This document shows, piece after piece, positions 6,988 through 13,315 of a stretch of DNA of 13,366 nt. The position numbers were made by a program, and so were the translations under genes. This stretch comes from a bacterium (GTDB taxonomy: Bacteria > UBP13 > UBA5359): assembly GCA_028699365.1 (NCBI GenBank), contig JAQVUQ010000035.1, positions 1-13,366 of the forward strand. Reading direction: 5' to 3'. The notes under the pieces are model-generated. The model was not told the DNA's origin. It did not search any database and saw only the letters and a program-made list of their open reading frames with translations. Each line of letters starts with the position of its first letter. Positions within the stretch are counted from its first letter, which is position 1.

Positions 6988-8465
6988 GTGCCGATGCCGT
7001 GATAACGACCGATATCGACGGCCTGGTAATCACGATGAATAAGGTGGCGGAGGAGCTTACAGGCTGGTCGCTTGAGGATGCTGCGGGCAGGGGGATCGAC
7101 GAAGTATTCAATATAGTCTCGGGGAAAACCGGCCGGCAGTGCCGGGATATCCCTGAAAAGATACGCAAAGCCGGATGCATAGTGGGCCTGACAAGCCTGA
7201 CCGTCCTTGTCTCAAAAGACGGAAGCAGGCGGACGATAGCCGATAGCGGAACAACAGTCTGTGGAAAAGACGGGACAATAATAGGCATTGTCATAGTGTT
7301 TCGGGATATAACCGAAAAGATGATAATGGAAGAGGAACTGGCCAAGGCCAGGAAACTGGAGTCGCTGGGTATTCTGGCCGGAGGGATAGCACACGATTTC
7401 AATAATATACTGATGGCCGTTCTAGGCAACATCTCATTGGCCAAAAGAGAGGTTATGACGGGCACGGATCTGTATATAAAGCTCTTCGAGGCAGAGAAAG
7501 CCGTCGTCAGGGCAAAGGAACTCACACAGCAGTTGCTGACGTTTTCCAAGGGCGGTACGCCTGTAAAGAATACGGCATCCGTAAAGGATCTTATCATGGA
7601 TTCCGCCGGCTTTGCCTTGCGAGGCTCAAACGTCAGTTGTGATTACGATATTTCCGAGGGACTCTGGCCGGTCGAAGTGGATGAGGGACAGATCAGCCAG
7701 GTTATAAGCAATCTGGTTATAAACGCCGATCAGGCTATGCCGGACGGGGGAACCATCAGGATATCCGCTGCCAATATATCTGTCGGTCCCAGTTGTATCG
7801 ATGGAAGCATCGTCGAGGGAAAATACGTGAAGATATCCGTTTCCGACAAGGGGATCGGTATGCCTGAGGACCATCTCTTACGAATATTCGATCCTTACTT
7901 TACCACCAAGGAAAGCGGCAGCGGTCTGGGCCTGTCCATAGTCTATTCCATCGTAAAAAGGCATGACGGACTTATCACTGTGGAGTCCAAACAGGGTAAG
8001 GGCACTACCTTTCATATATATCTGCCCGCATCGCAAAGAGAGCTGAAGGTCGAGGATAAACCGGCGGCGGAGTTTCTGGCGCTGGAGACCGGAAGAGTTC
8101 TGGTGATGGATGATGAACAGGCTGTGCGGGATGTAGTGGGAAGGATTCTGGAGCATCTGGGATGGGAAGTCGGATATGCGGAAGAGGGAACCCGGGCTAT
8201 CGAGGCGTATCAGGCGGCCATGGACTGCGGACGCCCGTTCGACGTCGTCATCATGGATCTCACCATTCCCGGCGGAATGGGCGGAAAAGAGGCTGTAGAG
8301 AGGCTCAGGGAAGTCCACCCGGACGTCATGGTAATAGTATCCAGCGGATATTCCAATGATCCGGTAATGGCTGACTATGAACAATACGGTTTCAACGGCG
8401 TGATAAACAAGCCTTACCGCATAGAAGAGATGATAGAGGTTCTTCACAAGGTAACTCATCAATAA
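6519..8465 (+). CDS. Hybrid histidine kinase: REC-PAS-HisKA-HATPase-REC
   Basis: A 648-residue phosphorelay protein. The N-terminal receiver (Asp11-Asp12, Asp56, Lys106) is nearly identical to that of the preceding REC-HD-GYP protein. After a short linker a PAS domain (about 155-270) leads into a phosphoacceptor helix with the AHDFNN motif (His292), typical of hybrid kinases. The ATPase domain has N-box Asn402, an intact G1 box VSDKGIGMPE and G2 loop GSGLGLSI, so it should be catalytically competent, unlike the degenerate soluble kinase upstream. The C-terminal receiver has Asp530-Asp531, phosphoacceptor Asp580 (VVIMDLT) and Lys631. No DNA-binding or membrane region is visible. Input could be phosphorylation of the first receiver by the upstream kinases plus a PAS cue; output probably goes through the last receiver to an unseen partner. 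The ATG at 6519 follows GGGGGGAG, 33 nt after the previous stop. Confidence 0.95.
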   Translation: MSSRATILVVDDEFGPREAFRMLFKDCYRVITAGSGKEALNIIDCEGDGIDLVLLDIRMPEDDGITVLQKIKSINPEIEVAMVTAYASVETARDALKYGAIDYLIKPFDRADAEEIVRRGIARRCEQRDSRITLQRLQLVNSALLGNVEQACYEDIRADAVITTDIDGLVITMNKVAEELTGWSLEDAAGRGIDEVFNIVSGKTGRQCRDIPEKIRKAGCIVGLTSLTVLVSKDGSRRTIADSGTTVCGKDGTIIGIVIVFRDITEKMIMEEELAKARKLESLGILAGGIAHDFNNILMAVLGNISLAKREVMTGTDLYIKLFEAEKAVVRAKELTQQLLTFSKGGTPVKNTASVKDLIMDSAGFALRGSNVSCDYDISEGLWPVEVDEGQISQVISNLVINADQAMPDGGTIRISAANISVGPSCIDGSIVEGKYVKISVSDKGIGMPEDHLLRIFDPYFTTKESGSGLGLSIVYSIVKRHDGLITVESKQGKGTTFHIYLPASQRELKVEDKPAAEFLALETGRVLVMDDEQAVRDVVGRILEHLGWEVGYAEEGTRAIEAYQAAMDCGRPFDVVIMDLTIPGGMGGKEAVERLREVHPDVMVIVSSGYSNDPVMADYEQYGFNGVINKPYRIEEMIEVLHKVTHQ

Positions 8466-8476
8466 CATTTTTGCTC

Positions 8477-8505
8477 TTGAAATTGTCCTTTGAATAATGG
8501 ATAAT
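8477..8505 (+). promoter_or_regulatory. Sigma70-type promoter for the phosphofructokinase gene
   Basis: TTGAAA at 8477-8482 and GATAAT at 8500-8505 are separated by 17 bases. This predicts a start near 8512 and a leader of about 38 nt. It makes the phosphofructokinase gene independent of the signalling operon, although no clear terminator separates them. Confidence 0.6.
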
Positions 8506-8549
8506 ATCAACTGAATTCTTATGATAGTGTGGGGGAGGATTATTGTAGC

Positions 8550-10253
8550 ATGAACAGCAAATTATCCGCGCTTCAGGTGGCACGGGCCGAGTACAAGCCC
8601 AAGCTGCCGAAGCTTCTGAAGGACAACAGCTTTAAACTGGTATTTGAGGAAGCGGTTCTCGATACCGCATCGATAGATGATATACGCCGGCAGTTTCCTC
8701 ATTCGTTTGGAAAACCGCTGGCCAGATTTGTGTCCGGCGAGGGATCGCTCTCTAATGAGCCCGTCTCTGTCGGGGTTGTTCTTTCCGGAGGGCAGGCCCC
8801 CGGCGGCCACAATGTTATTGCAGGACTGCTGGATGCTCTTAAGGCCGCCAATGAGAACAGCCGGCTGATAGGCTTTCTGGGAGGACCTGCCGGAATAGTA
8901 AAAGGCAAATACACGGAGCTTACTCCCGAATTCGTGGCCGGGTACAGAAACACCGGCGGTTTCGATATTATCGGCAGCGGCCGTGACAAGGTGGAGAAAC
9001 CTGAAGATCTGGAGGCTTGCCGAAAGACCCTCGAGAGCCTCGGCGTCAAGAGCCTGGTCGTTATAGGCGGAGACGATTCCAATACCAATGCAGCGCTTAT
9101 GGCCGAGTATTTCACGGCCAACGGTTACGATATACAGGTAATAGGTGTTCCCAAAACGATTGACGGCGATATGAAGAACGAGCATATAGAGACCTCATTC
9201 GGATTTGACACTGCATCCAAAACCTTTGCCGAACTGGCAGGCAATATTTGTCGTGATTCCATGTCCGCCTGCAAATACTGGCATTTCATTCGCCTGATGG
9301 GACGTGCCGCCAGTCACATAACACTGGAGGTTGCCCTCCAGATACATCCCAACATAGCTATAATCTCCGAAGAGGTCGAGGCGTCGGGTATGACACTTCC
9401 GGATGTGGTCGACCAGATCGTCGAGGGCGTTTGCAAGCGTGCAGAGGCCGGTAAGAATTACGGCATAATCCTTATCCCGGAAGGCCTGCTGGAGTTCCTG
9501 GCGGATGTGAAGGAGCTTATCGCCGAGTTAGGGAAGATTCTGGATACCGATGAGGATTACATAAACACCCTGACCGATCCCTCGGACAGGAGGCAGCATA
9601 TCGATACCAGGCTGACCCCTGCTTCCGCCAAGGCTTACGGATCTCTTCCCGACGATATTCAGCAGGTGCTGCTGAGGCGGGATAAGCATGGCAATCTTAC
9701 CCTCTCCCAGATAGAGACCGAGAAGCTGCTGATAGATCTGGTGAACGATAGAATTCGGCTTATGCAGACAACCGGAGAATTCAAAGGGAAATTTGCGGCG
9801 CTCAATCATTTCTTCGGTTATGAAGGCCGTTGCGTCGCACCATCCAACTTTGATGCCGATTACACTTACACTCTGGGATATACTGCTGCTCTGCTGTTAA
9901 GAGCCGGATTGACCGGCTACACGGTTTCCGCCACCAATCTGGCCAAGCCTGCCGACGAGTGGGTTATGGGCGGCGTGCCCGTTGCATCCATGCTTACTAT
10001 GGAATTGCGTAAGGGAAAGATGAAACCAGTGATAAAGAAAGCCCTGGTGGATGTTGACGGTAACGCGTTTAAGTCGTTTGCTCAGGTCAGAGACAGGTGG
10101 CTGGTAGAAGACGATTACGTCTTTCCCGGCCCTATTCAGTATTTCGGGCCGTGTCCGGTTTGCGATGCCACCACCAAAACCTTGCAACTTGAATGTGGTG
10201 ACGGCTGGTGCAATGCCAATATATCCGTGAACGAAGCAGTGCCTGCCAAGTAA
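8550..10253 (+). CDS. pfp: Pyrophosphate--fructose 6-phosphate 1-phosphotransferase (PPi-PFK, long type)
   Basis: A 567-residue cytoplasmic glycolytic enzyme that reversibly phosphorylates fructose 6-phosphate with pyrophosphate. The N-terminal phosphate-binding loop is GGQAPGGHN (80-88). GGDDSNTN (173-180) has Asp after GGD where ATP-dependent enzymes have Gly, a mark of PPi use. PKTIDGD (201-207) supplies the Lys associated with PPi specificity and the catalytic Asp205, and MGR is at 250-252. The length and GGHN/KTIDGD pattern match the long-type enzymes related to the plant beta subunit and spirochete proteins. The C-terminus carries an unusual Cys set, CPVC (535-538) and C549/C554, which could bind a metal. 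I place the start at ATG 8550, 11 nt after GGGGGAGG; an in-frame GTG at 8529 lies before that site and is unlikely. The gene has its own promoter and terminator. Confidence 0.95.
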   Translation: MNSKLSALQVARAEYKPKLPKLLKDNSFKLVFEEAVLDTASIDDIRRQFPHSFGKPLARFVSGEGSLSNEPVSVGVVLSGGQAPGGHNVIAGLLDALKAANENSRLIGFLGGPAGIVKGKYTELTPEFVAGYRNTGGFDIIGSGRDKVEKPEDLEACRKTLESLGVKSLVVIGGDDSNTNAALMAEYFTANGYDIQVIGVPKTIDGDMKNEHIETSFGFDTASKTFAELAGNICRDSMSACKYWHFIRLMGRAASHITLEVALQIHPNIAIISEEVEASGMTLPDVVDQIVEGVCKRAEAGKNYGIILIPEGLLEFLADVKELIAELGKILDTDEDYINTLTDPSDRRQHIDTRLTPASAKAYGSLPDDIQQVLLRRDKHGNLTLSQIETEKLLIDLVNDRIRLMQTTGEFKGKFAALNHFFGYEGRCVAPSNFDADYTYTLGYTAALLLRAGLTGYTVSATNLAKPADEWVMGGVPVASMLTMELRKGKMKPVIKKALVDVDGNAFKSFAQVRDRWLVEDDYVFPGPIQYFGPCPVCDATTKTLQLECGDGWCNANISVNEAVPAK

Positions 10254-10282
10254 AAGGATAGTGGCAGTATCGATGGCATATG

Positions 10283-10316
10283 AAAGGAGGACGGTAGAGG
10301 GGTACCGTCCTCCTTT
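10283..10316. terminator. Bidirectional hairpin terminator between convergent genes
   Basis: A perfect 14-bp inverted repeat: AAAGGAGGACGGTA (10283-10296) pairs with 10303-10316 around the 6-base loop GAGGGG. The + strand stem ends in TTTT and the - strand stem in TTT, so U-tracts are short in both directions. It sits 29 nt after the phosphofructokinase stop and 5 nt beyond the end of the convergent ferredoxin gene. Confidence 0.8.
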
Positions 10317-10321
10317 TCAGT

Positions 10322-11185
10322 TTAAGCTATATCCCCGCTGACCGTAATGGTGTATTCGCGGAGGATAACATTCTTTTCAGAACGTTTCAGCGCTTCCAGG
10401 ACGATCTTTTCCATGCCGAAACAACAGGGAACCTCCATATGCACTACGGTTACCGAGTGCACATCGTGCAGGCTAAATATATGGCTCAGTTTTTCAATAT
10501 ACTCCTCATTTGAGTTGTCCAGCTTAGGGCAGAAGATCAGCGCAACTTTATTCTTTAGAAAGCGCTGATGAAATGCGGCATAGGTAAAGGGAACACAGTC
10601 TGCTGCAACCAGAATATCCGCTCCATCGAAGTAAGATGCTGCCGGATTGACAAGGTGCAGTTGGACGGGCCATTGCCTCAACTCCGATACAGCCGGTTCC
10701 GTGGTACCGTTTACATCTGTCTTCCGGGCAGGGGAGAGGGTTACGGCTTTGGAACCGGGACAACCTCCTCCAGCGGCGGGCCCGTCCTCCGTAGTCGTGC
10801 CGCTGCAACTGCAGGAACCGCTGTCATCGTTGCTTTCCGTAATTGCTATGTCATGCTCCTTGAGATAGCTCAACGCTTGCTGCAGATATGCGTTCTCGCC
10901 ATGATCCCGAAGATGCTTGATATGTGCCTTGACGGTATTGATTCCGCCTTTGACTATATTATCCATAACCGCTCTCTCGTTGTAAGGTTCCGCTTCTCTT
11001 TCCTCAGTAGTAATTGCTCCCACGGGACACTCTCCCAGGCATGCGCCCAGACCGTCGCAGAAGAGATCGCTGACCAGCCTTGCTTTACCGTCGATCAGTT
11101 GAAGTGCGCCCTCCGGACAATTGGGCATACAGAGGCCACAGCCGTTGCAGAGCTTCTCATCGATTTTTATTATTTTTCGTTTCAC
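10322..11185 (-). CDS. Ferredoxin-like 4Fe-4S protein of unknown role, with C-terminal extension
   Basis: A 287-residue cytoplasmic protein. The N-terminal 60 residues form a two-cluster ferredoxin domain: CNGCGLCMPNCPEGA (Cys13, 16, 19, 23), then CDGLGACLGECPVGA (Cys43, 49, 53). The second motif has three cysteines in the usual span rather than the full CxxCxxC. A low-complexity middle section (about 118-145) has CSCSG and GGGCPGS. The C-terminal ~100 residues hold AADCVPF, IFCPKLD and EVPCCFGMEK, with further cysteines. I recognise this as a conserved ferredoxin-plus-extension family of anaerobes but cannot give a reaction. The start is GTG at 11185, 8 nt after GAGG; a longer frame to 11245 would run through the probable promoter. 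The gene is single and convergent with the phosphofructokinase gene. Confidence 0.88.
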   Translation of the reverse strand: MKRKIIKIDEKLCNGCGLCMPNCPEGALQLIDGKARLVSDLFCDGLGACLGECPVGAITTEEREAEPYNERAVMDNIVKGGINTVKAHIKHLRDHGENAYLQQALSYLKEHDIAITESNDDSGSCSCSGTTTEDGPAAGGGCPGSKAVTLSPARKTDVNGTTEPAVSELRQWPVQLHLVNPAASYFDGADILVAADCVPFTYAAFHQRFLKNKVALIFCPKLDNSNEEYIEKLSHIFSLHDVHSVTVVHMEVPCCFGMEKIVLEALKRSEKNVILREYTITVSGDIA

Positions 11186-11236
11186 TGATGTCACCTCTCT
11201 TTTTACAGAGCATACAATATCCCCGGCATTATGAAT

Positions 11237-11250
11237 ATGATCCAAGTCAA
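11237..11250 (-). promoter_or_regulatory. FNR/CRP/HcpR-like operator upstream of the ferredoxin gene
   Basis: On the - strand the site reads TTGAC-TTGG-ATCAT, against the FNR-family pattern TTGAT-N4-ATCAA (eight of ten positions). It is centred about 58 nt before the GTG start. A possible -10 element, TATTGT on the - strand at 11219-11214, would put transcription start near 11207, about 37 nt from the site centre and close to a class II activator position. No good -35 is visible, which suits activator dependence. Confidence 0.45.
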
Positions 11251-11274
11251 TTTTGAAAAGTTTATCGAAAAATG

Positions 11275-11303
11275 TTTAGAAAAAGAAATAGGGGGTATAT
11301 AAT
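11275..11303 (+). promoter_or_regulatory. Predicted + strand promoter with no gene behind it
   Basis: TATAAT at 11298-11303 matches the -10 consensus exactly, with a weaker TTTAGA at 11275-11280 and a 17-base spacer. The region between this and the + strand terminator at 11326-11353 has no ORF on the + strand. Confidence 0.4.
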
Positions 11304-11325
11304 AAGTGCCTTCCCCCAAAGGTAT

Positions 11326-11353
11326 GCCCGCTTGAAAGAGCGGGCTATTTTTT
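11326..11353 (+). terminator. Rho-independent terminator on the + strand
   Basis: GCCCGCT (11326-11332) pairs with AGCGGGC (11339-11345), extended by a T-G wobble pair around a GAAA tetraloop. It is followed by TA and a run of eight T. It points in the + direction, yet both flanking genes are on the - strand. Confidence 0.75.
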
Positions 11354-11373
11354 TTGATATGTGAGCGGCCGGG

Positions 11374-11772
11374 CTAGAGGGATTCTATTCTCATGACGGT
11401 GGTTGAACTCATGGGAAGAGGATCGGGTATCACCGTATTTATTACCGGCATGATGAGATCCTGATTGTAATTGACACGAACGGTGATATAATCGCCGACA
11501 TGACGGGCGGCTTCGCTGGAAGGTGTGACGGTGATGGTTAAGTGGTTGGTATCAAATCCGGGCAAGCGATTCGTTACAAGCGTGGCGATATCGGCGTTGG
11601 TCCGGCCCGTTGCTCCGGCACGTGCACCCTCACGAGAGCTCAGCGTCAGAGACATATATGATTTCAATACCAGCGTGAACTGAAATACGCCCATCAGCAA
11701 TAATAGAAGTATCGGCAGAAGAAGCGCCAGTTCAAGTATTGACTGTCCGTTATTCCCTTTGTGAATTCTCAT
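11374..11772 (-). CDS. TadE-like pilus assembly / pseudopilin-like membrane protein
   Basis: A 132-residue protein with the TadE-type N-terminus: a short basic head (MRIHKGNN), then GQSILELALLLP with Glu14 in the hydrophobic segment, and one transmembrane helix (about residues 12-35). The rest is presumably extracytoplasmic and ends in a beta-rich region. TadE-like proteins are minor pilin-like parts of Tad/Flp pili or of related secretion systems. I chose ATG at 11772 because GGGAG lies 6 nt before it; a longer frame to 11892 would run through the upstream gene in another phase. Its start overlaps the end of the small membrane protein gene by 23 nt, so the two are probably coupled. No other tad genes are visible, so it may be an isolated copy. 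Confidence 0.8.
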   Translation of the reverse strand: MRIHKGNNGQSILELALLLPILLLLLMGVFQFTLVLKSYMSLTLSSREGARAGATGRTNADIATLVTNRLPGFDTNHLTITVTPSSEAARHVGDYITVRVNYNQDLIMPVINTVIPDPLPMSSTTVMRIESL

Positions 11773-11923
11773 TCGCACTCCCTGTGGCATCGATTCGCGT
11801 TTGCAGGGCATCGATCTGTTTTTGCATATCCAGCGCCCGTCTTTTTTGATAGAAATAGAGATAAGTGAAGCATGTAAGAAGATAAAGTTCAATAATATCG
11901 AGCCAGTTTACATCCATATTCAT
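11750..11923 (-). CDS. Small membrane protein with coiled-coil tail (hypothetical)
   Basis: A 57-residue protein: one hydrophobic stretch (NWLDIIELYLLTCFTYLYFY, about residues 5-24) followed by a charged, coiled-coil-like tail (QKRRALDMQKQIDALQTRID). ATG at 11923 is preceded by GGTAGGTG; a TTG further upstream (11938) is possible but lies before that site. The frame overlaps the TadE-like start by 23 nt, and a promoter lies just upstream. I do not recognise a family. Its short length leaves some doubt, but the ribosome binding site, promoter and coherent topology favour a real gene, possibly an accessory of the TadE-like protein. Confidence 0.55.
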   Translation of the reverse strand: MNMDVNWLDIIELYLLTCFTYLYFYQKRRALDMQKQIDALQTRIDATGSANENSQRE

Positions 11924-11963
11924 CCCGGCACCTACCAACTATCGCTTATCAGTTCGTAATTGC

Positions 11964-11992
11964 ATTATAGCCCAAGGCGGCGGCTCAGGCAA
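11964..11992 (-). promoter_or_regulatory. Promoter for the small membrane protein / TadE-like operon
   Basis: On the - strand TTGCCT (11992-11987) and TATAAT (11969-11964) are separated by exactly 17 bases. The predicted start is near 11957, giving a leader of about 34 nt to the ATG at 11923. Confidence 0.65.
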
Positions 11993-12049
11993 GGCTGCTG
12001 AAGAAATATATGGGGTAGAGTGTCCTGCTTAAACGCTAAATCCGTTTCC

Positions 12050-12079
12050 TTGCATACCCTGCTTCCCTGACAGTATAAT
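12050..12079 (+). promoter_or_regulatory. Promoter for the LytTR response regulator gene
   Basis: TTGCAT at 12050-12055 and a perfect TATAAT at 12074-12079 are separated by 18 bases. Start is predicted near 12086, leaving a leader of about 83 nt that includes two adjacent TATTCTAT copies (12123-12138). It faces away from the TadE-side promoter 58 bases to the left. Confidence 0.65.
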
Positions 12080-12168
12080 TAAATTGCAGGCAGACGGCCA
12101 AGCGCTTTGCATCACAAACAGATATTCTATTATTCTATCCATGTATTCAGAGAAGGGAGGTGGCAAGC

Positions 12169-12966
12169 TTGAAATTCAAATGTTTGATTGTCGACGATGA
12201 TGAAAGGTCATCCTGGTTATTGAAGACCATATTGGAGGAAATTGAAGATATAGAGGTTGCAGGCACAGCCTCTGACGGACAGAAAGCGTTGGAAATGGCA
12301 GAGGACGTGCAGCCGGATATAGTCTTTATGGATATTGTTATGCCCGGGATGAACGGTATGGATGCTTCCGTGAAATTGAAGAAGGGTAGACAATTGCCGC
12401 TGGTAGCTTTCGTATCCGGATACACAGAGTATATACCTTTAGGCTATGATTTTAACGGAGCAGATTATATCCTCAAGCCGTTTATCAAAGAGACCGTATT
12501 GCCCAAAGTCGAACGTCTGAAAGAAAGTGTACGGGTAATTAAGGAGAGTTCATTTGAATACATTTGCTCAGATATAGATCGATTGAGAGAGAATCTCAAA
12601 GCCTATTTGTCTGGCATCATCAGAATCCAAACTAAAGCAGAAAGCTTTAAAAATTTTCGCATCAGAGATATCATCTCTTTTTATAGCCGTGGAGGACATC
12701 TGTTTATGCGATATGGAAGCGATGAACCGCAGAGGGTCATGCCCACTATGAAGGATATGGCCGCTCAAATGGCCGGGTATTTTTTTGTCCAGGTTCATAG
12801 AGGGCATTTGATCAATATGCAACGTATAAGTGATATCGAGCATTATGGTAAAAAAGCATATCGTATCTATGTAGATGATGGATCGATTGTTCCTGTCGGC
12901 AGGAATTACATCAAAACGATAAGAGAGATAGAAGACCTTCGGCAAATCATCGAAAAAGGCCCTTAA
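12169..12966 (+). CDS. LytTR-family response regulator
   Basis: A 265-residue transcription factor. The receiver domain (1-120) has the acidic triplet DDD at 9-11, phosphoacceptor Asp55 (VFMDIVMP), Ser84 in the usual Ser/Thr place (FVSGYTE) and Lys103 (ILKPF). A linker of about 45 residues is followed by a LytTR DNA-binding domain (about 165-260), recognisable by FYSRGGHLFMRY, the FVQVHRGHLINMQRI segment and VPVGRNYIKTI near the end. LytTR regulators bind direct repeats and usually control cell-surface, competence or signalling genes. I choose TTG at 12169 because GGGAGG at 12155-12160 is 8 nt away; GTG at 12160 overlaps that site. No partner kinase is adjacent. The divergent TadE-side operon and the gene at the right edge are possible targets. 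Confidence 0.92.
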   Translation: MKFKCLIVDDDERSSWLLKTILEEIEDIEVAGTASDGQKALEMAEDVQPDIVFMDIVMPGMNGMDASVKLKKGRQLPLVAFVSGYTEYIPLGYDFNGADYILKPFIKETVLPKVERLKESVRVIKESSFEYICSDIDRLRENLKAYLSGIIRIQTKAESFKNFRIRDIISFYSRGGHLFMRYGSDEPQRVMPTMKDMAAQMAGYFFVQVHRGHLINMQRISDIEHYGKKAYRIYVDDGSIVPVGRNYIKTIREIEDLRQIIEKGP

Positions 12967-13127
12967 AGTAAATGCGAGACCATTCATGTCAAACGAGGAC
13001 CGTTCAGCCGAGTGAGTTTATCATCATGCAGAAATCATGCAGGAATTAAAAAAGATGTTAGCGAATAAGAGCTTAGTTAGCGGAATAGCGCTGGTCAGCC
13101 GGTAAGGCAGGCAAGGGCAAATAGGGT

Positions 13128-13207
13128 AAAAATAAAGAGCCGGAGAATTGGCGTTCCCCGGCAGAGCCAAAAGAAAAAACCACGCGAAGGTCATTACTTT
13201 AAGGCTC
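13128..13207 (-). ncRNA. Candidate small RNA, about 80 nt, - strand
   Basis: A - strand promoter (13242-13214) predicts transcription starting near 13207 with GAGCC. Its complement GGCTC lies at 13168-13164, so the 5' part can close as a stem around about 34 nt. The next element is a hairpin at 13162-13139 (9-bp stem with one mismatch, loop CGCCAA) followed on the - strand by TCTTTATTTTTA, a good terminator. No ORF exists downstream on the - strand, so an attenuator is less likely than a free RNA. It matches no RNA family I recognise. Confidence 0.45.
13139..13162 (-). terminator. Rho-independent terminator, - strand
   Basis: On the - strand GCCGGGGAA pairs with TTCTCCGGC with one C-A mismatch, around loop CGCCAA, followed by a T-rich tract (TCTTTATTTTTA). 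The same sequence lacks a T-tract on the + strand, so it acts in the - direction only. Confidence 0.65.
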
Positions 13208-13213
13208 GTTTTT

Positions 13214-13242
13214 ATTATACCTTATGTTTCGTTACATGAAAA
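13214..13242 (-). promoter_or_regulatory. Promoter for the candidate - strand small RNA
   Basis: On the - strand TTTTCA (13242-13237) and a perfect TATAAT (13219-13214) are separated by 17 bases. The predicted start is near 13207, about 45 bases before the candidate RNA's terminator hairpin. Confidence 0.5.
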
Positions 13243-13315
13243 TACGTGTACGCAAATTGCCCGTTCTACCGTTACCAATATGACTTTACGGTAATAACGT
13301 TAATAGGGGTGAAGA

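Larger units (their letters stand above)
12967..13315. other. 349-bp intergenic region with repeats and a candidate antisense-strand RNA
   Basis: No convincing protein-coding frame was found. The region holds two ATCATGCAG copies 11 bp apart (13023-13031, 13034-13042), two GTTAGCG copies 19 bp apart (13057-13063, 13076-13082), a - strand promoter and terminator (listed separately), and the upstream region of the gene at 13316. I saw no tRNA or known riboswitch. Confidence 0.6.

Noticed and set aside
8529-8549. GTG start for the phosphofructokinase gene at 8529
   Set aside because: The start codon lies before the only strong ribosome binding site (8531-8538); ATG at 8550 is better placed.
11186-11245. 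Longer N-terminus for the ferredoxin-like protein, starting at 11245
   Set aside because: The extra 20 residues would be encoded over the FNR-like box and probable -10. The GTG at 11185 has a good ribosome binding site and leaves the usual short lead into the first cluster.
11773-11892. Longer N-terminus for the TadE-like protein, starting at 11892
   Set aside because: It would put about 40 residues before the basic head and hydrophobic segment typical of TadE, and ignores the ribosome binding site directly before 11772.
12967-13315. Riboswitch or tRNA in the right intergenic region
   Set aside because: No cloverleaf was found, nor any consensus core of a riboswitch I know (including c-di-GMP types). 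The visible hairpins fit a terminator on the - strand instead.
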